Source of the DNA: Peromyscus leucopus
Lineage: Eukaryota; Chordata; Mammalia; Rodentia; Cricetidae
DNA length: 64,000 nucleotides
Assembly (NCBI RefSeq): GCF_004664715.2
Contig: NC_051063.1
Location: forward strand, 71,782,518-71,846,517
Direction of reading: 5' to 3'
Positions 56,167 through 64,000 of this stretch are shown piece by piece. Position 1 is the first letter of the stretch, and each line of letters opens with the position of its first letter. Under the pieces are notes generated by a model. It was not told the origin of the DNA, searched no databases, and saw only the letters and a program-made list of their open reading frames with translations. The translations under genes and the position numbers were made by a program.

Positions 56167-58712
56167 TCTCTATAACTGTACAGCTTGAGACCACGAGTGC
56201 AGGAGTGCTCTTGTGCCTCAGGCTGAGGTCACATTAGTCTTGTGAACTGACTTACGGAGAACCGATTGTGTCTTCCCATCCCTGGTACAGGAAGGCAGTG
56301 TCTGTTGAGTTCCTGTTGGATGCTCTTTAAGGTTGTCTTTCACCAACTTTATGCAGTCTTAGACGTTTATTCCTAGGTGTTTTATCTTTTGTGTGGCTAG
56401 CCTGTCTTCTTGATCTTTACTCGGTATTTTGTTGGAAACTAGGGCAGTTGAGTACAGATTCTGAACCAAAGCTGACCTTTTAGATGCTTGGCTGTGCCCT
56501 GCTGTGGGCCACCCAGGTCCTCTGAGTCCGGGCACGGTTGTGAGAGCCGACTGCACATCCATTGGCTATGTAAGTCCCTTCCTGCTTCAGGCTTGATTGG
56601 CCCGTCTGTAAAGTGAGATGGCCGACACTGGCTCACGCTTCCAGTATGGATTCCCATTCTCTGAGTTATGTTCCACGGATAACAGTATCTAGAATGGGGA
56701 GAAAGGGCCCCAGAGGTGGGGCTGAGAAGGCCCTGGTGCACATCAGCACTGTCTCCTGGCCCCAGTTGCAGTGGTTTAGGATACACAGTTTCTAAGAGAG
56801 CCAGGGTTCATCATCCTTTCTGAGGATCCTAGTCCCACCTCTGTGCTCCAGAGTTGCTCTGGAAGGCGCTCCTGGACATTCTGCTGGCCAGCACTGCCCT
56901 TGAGGGCTGTGGGCTCAGACAGCATTGGCTTTGGCCCCCAGCCAGATCCCTGTGTGCTTTGGAAAGGTCCCTTGACATTTGTTAGCAAAGAAGCCTCTTC
57001 ACACCAAACTGTGAGCGAAGTGGTTTCACAAACTCCTTCCTGAGTTTGTGCTGAGTGGAATGTTCATTGCAGAAACAAAATGTTTGTTTTCCAATGGTGA
57101 GGGCTCAGGGAGGCCCTTGAAGTTGGCTTCCACACCCTCTGTGTTCAGGCATGCCATCTGCCATCCTGGGGCCTAGAGCAGGAACAGCAACCATCATGTG
57201 TACTGTCGTGTGCCAGGAGAGAGGGGACACTGGCTAATTGCCATTCCGGAAATCAGCAGGGTTCCGGACCTCCAAGGCCTCTTCTCACCTGCAACACTCT
57301 AGGTTTGGGCCCTTCAGTAGCCATGCTGAGTCAGTCCCTGAACTATGCTATGGGGCATGACCAGGGTTCCCTGTGTGGCTGGCAGGGGACAGAGCACCAA
57401 TAGGAATTTGAGCTCTGCTCCATAACACGGTGTGCAAGGTTTAGTAGGGGAGAAAGAGCATGCCAGTGGAAGGAAAGCCTCCCCAGTGGAGCTGGGTAGC
57501 CAGAACGCTTGGCAGCAGAGGGAGTTCACATGACTGGACGATCCAGAGCACATGTTGGGAGCAGTGAGCTGACTGGAGTAGGGCCAGCCTCTGGCCTATC
57601 TGGAAGCTTTGGTCCAGTGCACGTCACTCTAGCCAACCCTTAGGAACTGAGTCAGGTGGTTAGTTTTGGAGTTTCCTATTATGAAGCAGCCTCTCCCTGA
57701 CAGTACCTTATTTGATGGGTGACATCAGAGACTCTGTTGGACCCTGCCTTTATTCTCCCTGGGTCTGGGCCTGGTATCTGGCTGAGGCTGCTGGCCCTAG
57801 GTCTATTCTTCACAATCCCAGGTTCCTAGGCTGTGCCTGTAAATGGACTGTTCCAAAATGACCACCCTTGTGTTAGGTCATTTTCTTACAGTCCCTCCTA
57901 CCCTGTGGAGCTGGAGCCTCCAGCATTACCCAGGACCAGACCACAGCATGTGGAATGTAACAGGAAGGTGGCCCCCAGAAGTGCAGCACGGGAGTCCAGA
58001 GCAGAGATGGCCAAGGCCCAGAGCGGCTGTGGCTAGAAAGGTCCTGAAGGAGCATCGCCAAGCTTTGTGGTGCTTTTCCTAGGTTGACTCTGAGAGCGAC
58101 ATGATTTAGCAGCCAGATAGCATACCTGGCCTTGGCTGTATCTTGGCCTTTCTGGCCTAGAGGCAGTTGCCAGAGTTTTGAAGCACATCATGTCTCTTGG
58201 TCTTTGTTCCCTTGTTAGTAAGAAGAGACTTACTTAGAGTAAGTCTTACCTATAGTCTGTCACCCATTGGCGTAGCTCCTGGGAGAGGTGCCACAATCCC
58301 CTAGCATGAGCCAGATTCTTGCAGAGCATTTGCTGGCTCCTGAAGAGGGAGGGACACTGGGGAAGCAGTGGCCCAGGAAGGAAGGAGAGAACTTCCCCAG
58401 TGATAGGCCTGGCTTCCACACAACAGGTATTTACTGCGCCCATCAGTCTGTTGGCTTCTGGAACCTGTGATCTGGGAAGAGCCCAGAGTCTGGTGCCAAA
58501 TCAGCAGGGCTGTCAGGGCCCTCGAGGACCACCTCATTTCAGTTCCTATTCTCAGTCCTTGGCGTCCTGGCTTCCCACCCAGGTCTTCCAGTCAGCAGTT
58601 CCCACATTCCTGAGAGTAAGGAGGCCATCTGGGCTCAAAAAGGCCCAAAGCACTACAGGGAAGTAGGTTGAGCACAGTCTTGTTGACCCTGCTGAAGAGG
58701 ATGTGTCAAAAA

Positions 58713-58819
58713 ACCAGGTGTGGTGGCCTTTAATCCCAGCACTCAGGAGGCAGGAGTTTGAGGCTAGCAAGAGCTACACAGTGAGATTCTTTCTCAAAAT
58801 AAATAAATAAACAAATCAA
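58713..58819 (+). mobile_element. B1 SINE with internal deletion
   Basis: accaggtgtggtggccttta, atcccagcactcaggaggca, then a shortened centre and gagctacacagtgagattct, followed by a (AAAT)n tail. The element is shorter than normal. Confidence 0.8.
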
Positions 58820-59269
58820 AACCAAACCCAGGGAAACTGCATGCTTTGTCAGCCCCGACACAAAGGAGACGTAGGGAATTTGTCTCGTGGTCTATTGTTT
58901 CTAGAACCTTGTACAGTTCTGTTGTGCAAGTGTCTGCTTGGGGAGGAAGTGCCTCCACTCAGGCAGATCTGAGGGCTTAGCCTTATGCAAGCCAACTGGA
59001 GCCAGCTGCCCACCTGGCCTCACAGACTGGCCTTGTTGTTCTGGTGTCTTAGCAGGATTTGAGGTGGTTCTAAGACCTATAACATAGAGAGGGCTATAAT
59101 GTTTGGGTTTTTTTTTCTTTTTAATCTTCACTTATGTGCTTGTATATGTACATGTGTATATGTGTGTGAGTGTGTTCAGATGTGTGTATGTGTGTACACT
59201 TGCATGGAAGCCAGAGCTTAACCTTGGGAAGTGTTCCTCAGTTGCTATCCACCTGCTTATTCATTTATT

Positions 59270-59475
59270 CATTCTTTTGCATATGTATGCATGCTTTCAT
59301 GAATCTGTGTGCACCACATACGTGCAACAGCTTGTGGGGGCCTGAGAAGGGCATCAGATCTAGAACTGGAGATGCAGGTGGTTTTGTGAACTGACATGGG
59401 AGTACTTGGAATCAAACCTAGTCCTCTCCAAGAGAGGCAGCTGCTCTCAACCACTGGTCCATCTTTCTAGCCCCC
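59270..59475 (-). mobile_element. B3-type SINE, reverse
   Basis: gtgggggcctgagaagggca then tcagatctagaactggagat, ggaatcaaacctagtcctct and caaccactggtccatctttc follow the reversed element. The upstream T/GT-rich segment (59105-59270) may be its extended tail or another old copy. Confidence 0.75.
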
Positions 59476-59484
59476 GTCCTTGCC

Positions 59485-59700
59485 TCCTGACAAGGCCTCT
59501 CTCTGAGTAGGTCATGCTGGGTCGCCAGCAGGCTCTAAGGGCCTGCCTGTCCGTGGTCACTCGCTCTGGGATTACAAGCCTGCACCACAACACCCGGCTT
59601 CCACAAACACAAAACCAAGAAGCAGGGATTGTGGAGCTCCAACTCAGGTCCTTGTGCGTGTGCAGCAAGCATTGTAGTGACGGAGCCATCTCCCCAGCCC
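59485..59700 (-). mobile_element. B4/RSINE-type SINE, reverse
   Basis: gctctgggattacaagcctg, caccacaacacccggcttcc and gctccaactcaggtccttgt, ending gacggagccatctccccagc. B1-like half plus tRNA-like head in reverse. Confidence 0.7.
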
Positions 59701-62700
59701 GCAACACGGCTTTCGGGGGGGTCCAGGAGAAAGCGTGCTCGCACGTGGTGAGCAGAGCCGATTGCTGCCAGACCCTGACATCCCCACGCACCAGCCGTGC
59801 CCGGAACACTGGCTGCTCCAGGGGTGGTGTCTCCAGCAGCCTTGGCTCCCAGGCCGACTCAAGGTGGTGGTGCTGAGGGCCCAGCAGCTGCAACAGCTTA
59901 GGGCGTGGCATTCCTGCTCTGGAAGGAACAGAGGAGGGGCTCCTGGGGAGGAGTGCACTAAGGAGCAGATGTGTGGCAGACCCTGTGGTCACACATGCCG
60001 GATCTCGGGTACCGTGTTTTAGTTCCAAGAAGCAGAGCCTGAGTTGGGGATTCTTAAGCAGGTGGTTGATGGAGGGAGGGAAGAAACCGTGGTGGAGGGC
60101 AGGGAGGCTGACAAGACTCGAAAAGGCTGGGGATAGAGGCAGCACGGGAGCTGGCCCTCTGCCTAGGGCTCAGGTAGCATGGCTAGCCCTGGAGACGTCA
60201 CCCACTGGTTGCAGGAGAGTCCTTCTTTCCCCTGTGACAGTCCATCCTGAGCTGGGCTGCCCCTGTGAGGAAGCTGTCCTCCAGGCTTCTTAGCCCCCGG
60301 GCTCTGAAAGGGGCAGCTGTGAGCAAGGAGCAGCCAAGCCATGGCGAGTAGGTGCTTTTGTGGGCCAGGGGAACTAGGTGGGACATCAGCAGCCCACCCC
60401 CGCCCCCAGTCTTCCTCCGCTTGCCTCTGCAGTCCTTAAAATATCCCGCTGACACAGCTAGATTAAAACAGCAATGCATTTGCCAGGTGAGGAGCCAGGA
60501 AGCAAGGCCACAGGGCACCGGAGAACCCCAGAGCTCTAGAATCTAGGTTGCCTCAACTCCTCCTCTGAAGCCTGCAACAGGGTGAGAAGGATGCTGTGCC
60601 ATCTGTTCTTAGGCAGACACCCCCCCCCCACCAGCTGGCCTGTCTGTGTCCCCAGATGCCCACTTCTAAGTATGAGGGACAGGGCTTATAAGCTTGGGGC
60701 CCTTGGCACCCAGGCAGTATTCCCTGGGGGCTTTGCTGTCATCTGCTCTGCTCAGGCCTTACTCAGCCTTCCGTGTCACGGCGGAGGAAACAGATGGTTT
60801 GGTAGCTTAGAAGATCTTTCTGGGGTCCCCTCGTCATGCTTGACATGTTGGCCCATAGCACCTGGAGAAGGGAACAAGCTGATCTGGCACAGGGCTTGGC
60901 AGAGCGGTCGCCCTGTCCAGGCAACAGGAGCCTAGGGTATGTTGGGTTGACGTGTTTCCCTCGGGATTGGGATTCAGCTTATACCAGGAAAACAGGGACC
61001 CCAGGAGCAAGCCGCTCTCATCACTGCCCAGCCCTGAGCCTTCTACCCAGAAGGAAGATCCTGGAACAAGTCTGTGCAGAGAAAGGCCCTGCAGCTGGGA
61101 GAAGAGATAGCACTGTTTTCTGGCTGGCAGGCCCAAGGAGGCTGGGGCTGGGGCCTGAGCCAGAGACCCAGGCTAGAACTACAGCATGGTCAGTGGCCTC
61201 TGTTGTGGCTGGCCAGAGCTGAGGTCTGCTTGGTTTGGTAGAAAAGCTCCCCGGGCATGGTTTTGTTCTATAGTCCTCGTGGACTCTAAGAGTGGGCTCA
61301 GTGTCTCTGGTCATCAGCCTGAGGCCCTAAGGACAGTTCCCACTGAGCTTGTTGGCTGAGCAGGCCTGTAAGAAGTGGGAGGCCCGTCCATGGGCCTGGG
61401 GAGCAGAAGTTGTTGGGTGAGCCAGAGTATGTCCTAGGGTAGCAATTGCAACTTGGAATGATAGGTTCACGTGGTACTTTGAACTCCACCATTCTGTGCT
61501 TTCCCCAGACCTTCTTGAGGGTACACAGGCCTCCAGGCTACCAACAGTCCCATGCAGCGCTCAGTCTTCATGGGAGCAGCCTGAACTGCTGCTGCGAGAG
61601 GGCAGGCAGGCATGCTGAGGATACAGTGGTCCCGAGCATGGCTCAACTCTGTGTCTCCCTCCGCCTGGGTAGGCTTACCAGGGGTAGGATTCTGGACAGA
61701 ACTCTAACTCCTCACTGTGGCAGCCTCATTATTCCCTGGCAGGTGGGACATGCCACCAGATGGAGCATTCAGTGCTGGCTCTTATTTTTGACAGTGGCCA
61801 AATGACTGAATTTTGAGTCCTCAGAGTTTTCCAAGTGGCACTGGGTTGGCAGGGAGGGGACACATAGATGACTCTGAGGAATACTGGGGATTCCTGTGGC
61901 GGTCTGTGGTTTGCCTGGGACTAGATGCACCACCCAGACCATGTAGCCTCCCACCCTGCTATGAAGCAAGAAAGTCTCAGTTATTACAGACGGTTGGAGA
62001 GGGGTGGCCCCAGGGTGCCCTTGGCCACCCATTTTTAACAGCCAGACCAACATTCAGGGGTTGAGGTATCTTTGCTGAAGCTGTGATGCCATTTGAGGCT
62101 GACTCTGCTCCTGAAATCGCCTGTGGGACCTTGGCACTTTTTAGGTCCAGCAAATGGGTCCCCAGCACCCTACTACGGGCTATGTCCCATGCGTAACATA
62201 ACCGCTAGTCTCTTCATGTAGCAGCAAGCCCTTAGAGCCAGTAACTTAGGAACATCCGAGTGGACTTTGGCTCTAGGGGCCGGGGAGATAGATCATCATC
62301 TCCGCACTAAAGGGGCCACAACTGCTAGGGATTGCTGCCCCACAGGTGATGCCTTCTCATCATCATTCATACATGATGAAGGGGGAGACGTACGTGCTTC
62401 CTCAATCCTTACGTCACTGACCCTCAACTCAACGAGGGCTCCACCCCCATGACCTAAGCACACCCCAGTGACCCCACTTGTTAATCCTTTGGGCATCGAC
62501 ATAAATTTGGGACACACAGTCTGACCACATATGCTGTTACATTGGCCACAAAGTTGGGACCTATTAGCTGTACCTTAGATCATCTACTGGGCAAGATCTA
62601 GATGAGACAGGATGGCTCCAGCAAGGTGAGGAGGAGAGCACAGTTGTGGAGCACTGTTCAGGGAGCATTTCTGTTGGGGTCTACCCCAAGGCCTTTGTTC

Positions 62701-63039
62701 ACGCTCCAGCTCACAGAGAACAACGCAGCGCCCTCCTTCTCTTGTGTCCTGCTCTGTCTCACTCCGCTCAGGCCAGTGGCCTGAGAGGCAGAAGGACCCC
62801 CTGAGGCACATCCAAATACTGCTGTGTTCAGGAAGGAATGCATTCTGTGACCGTGGGCCTACATCAAACATCTAATCCCAGCATCGGCAGCGTCTTCACA
62901 GCTGGCTGTGGGGTCTTCTGGCCTGGGCCTCTATCTCAGGACCAGATGGTGGCCCAGCCTTTTTTCCTGAAACCCAGAGCTGAGCCTCTCAGCACCTCAG
63001 CTGGTTCCTTTCTCTGTTATTTCTTGGTATTTATTTCTT

Positions 63040-63210
63040 GGGCACATGGCAGAGGGGTTGGGGGTGGGGATGCTCTGTGGTAAGTTGTGGGAATCAGAGG
63101 ACAACTTTTGGGAGTCAGTTCTCCTCCCACCATGGGGGTTCTGGAGATTGAACTCAGGTCATCAGCTTGGTGGCAGGTGTCTTTATCCATTGAGCCATCT
63201 TGTCAGCCTC
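63040..63210 (-). mobile_element. B3/B2-class SINE, reverse
   Basis: tcagaggacaacttttggga, gtcagttctcctcccaccat, gagattgaactcaggtcatc and tccattgagccatcttgtca are typical of the reversed tRNA-class rodent SINE. Confidence 0.75.
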
Positions 63211-63369
63211 TCCTTTCTTCTTTAATTGAAAGATCCCGAGAAAAGTGAACCCATCAGAAGGGTGTCTCTTGTGGCATATCAGAACAGTGTGTGTGCCTGT
63301 GATGGGCACAGCCACTTTCCCCTAGAGAGGACATCTTTCATCTTCTGTCTGTTGAGCCTGTTCTAATAG

Positions 63370-63680
63370 CCTGTTTGCTGTGGCAGCCAGCAGACACCAA
63401 CACTCGGGCCTTTGAAAGGATTGAGGCCCTCGGGACAGGTCTGTGCCTTTCATCGACTGGTGCGAGGCAGCAGGCGCTATTAAGTTCCTGTGCCCTGGGG
63501 AGAAGCCAAAGCCGGCTCCTCCTTCCCCCGGTTGCTGCAGGGCCTTTGAGGGATGCCAGGCAGGACAAAAGTGCCCCTCGCTGCCACAGCCCCGGTCCGT
63601 ATCTGCTTAGGAGACCCACATCTCGCACTGTTCGGTGGCACCACCGTGCAGTGTCCGGGCTGACGCTCTGGTCAGTGGTT
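63370..63680. promoter_or_regulatory. CpG-rich unique block, candidate regulatory element
   Basis: About 15 CpG in some 270 bases of repeat-free sequence, clearly above the intronic background. No core promoter element was identified. A role is inference only. Confidence 0.25.
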
Positions 63681-64000
63681 AAAACAGGACTGACTTGAAT
63701 GCCAGCTTTAGTTACCCCTGGTGCCCCGCCAGAGAGAAGCTCTTATGCAGCCACACTTCCTGTCTGGGGCTAGTAGAGGCTCAACAGTGGGGTGGGGTCT
63801 GCCACACCTCTCAGATGAGGCTTCGGAGGCCCCTAACTGGTGACGGCTAGAGTCCGCTAGAGCCTGACCTCCTCCTGCACATCAGTGGGCATCAAAGCCA
63901 CTGCCCTCTAGACATAAAGCATTTTCAGCACCAGGTGGAACCCAGAACTGATATTAAACCAGATCCCTGGATGGTTCCAAATACCCAATTGGGACATCAG

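Larger units (their letters stand above)
22548..64000 (+). other. Fam53b: FAM53B intron 3 (5' part, runs off the window)
   Basis: Begins with a perfect donor GTAAGT after CAG. I looked for the last coding exon of FAM53B (expected to open NCQTFSSLSC in human) in all plus frames and did not find it. At least 41.4 kb of intron is therefore present. It holds SINEs, microsatellites, one palindromic LTR unit and a few CpG-rich unique blocks. No other gene is supported on either strand. Confidence 0.8.

Noticed and set aside
59447..60145. 232-residue minus-strand ORF
   Set aside because: Its end overlaps reverse SINE sequence (59485-59700). The composition is random-like and no family was recognised.
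22548..64000. Last FAM53B exon, or the neighbouring gene LHPP expected next to FAM53B in mammals
   Set aside because: No translated segment matching either was found in the window.

Overview
The window is mammalian nuclear DNA from a rodent. It has no operons or dense coding. It carries abundant rodent SINEs (B1, B2/B3, B4 and ID types), long CA/GT microsatellites and a single spliced gene. The youngest B1 copies (for example 52247-52411 and 53757-53847) carry a variant 3' half, with 'ccaggaaaggcgcaaagctacacag' type wording split over the B1 body. I associate this with cricetid rodents (hamsters, voles, deer mice) rather than with mouse or rat. That species placement is inference.

The gene is FAM53B (the 'simplet' homologue) on the + strand. 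Three coding exons are visible: exon A with the start codon (coding 2790-2867), exon B (10414-10468) and the large exon C (21769-22547). Reading phase and splice sites join perfectly (phase 0, then phase 1). The visible product is 304 residues, close to the mammalian protein up to the last exon. The final coding exon, about 120 residues in human FAM53B, is not in the window, so intron 3 continues beyond 64000. Any upstream 5' exon or promoter lies left of the window or was not recognisable.

Layout: 1-2608 is upstream or intron-0 sequence with C- and G-runs. 2609-2867 is the start-codon exon with three short upstream ORFs. Intron 1 is 2868-10413, intron 2 is 10469-21768, and intron 3 runs from 22548 to the end. 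Intron 1 holds a 67-bp tandem repeat, a B3 and old B1 and MIR copies. Intron 2 holds GT and CA arrays, B1 and B4 copies, and a 30-bp duplication just upstream of exon C. Intron 3 is full of SINEs, with a 62-bp exact duplication, nested SINEs, a B1 with an expanded CCG/CCA tract, a B1 with a 5' inversion, a G-quadruplex-type run and two CpG-rich unique blocks.

The most unusual structure is at 54876-55957. It is a near-perfect palindrome of two inverted retroviral LTR arms (434 and 433 bp) around a 215-bp centre that includes a polypurine tract. The whole unit is flanked by a 6-bp target duplication GGGGTC. Both outer ends are LTR 3' (U5-type) ends, so the unit seems to have integrated as a malformed ERV2-like reverse-transcription product. 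No other protein-coding gene, RNA gene or CRISPR is supported. The remaining open reading frames look like chance frames or microsatellite translations.
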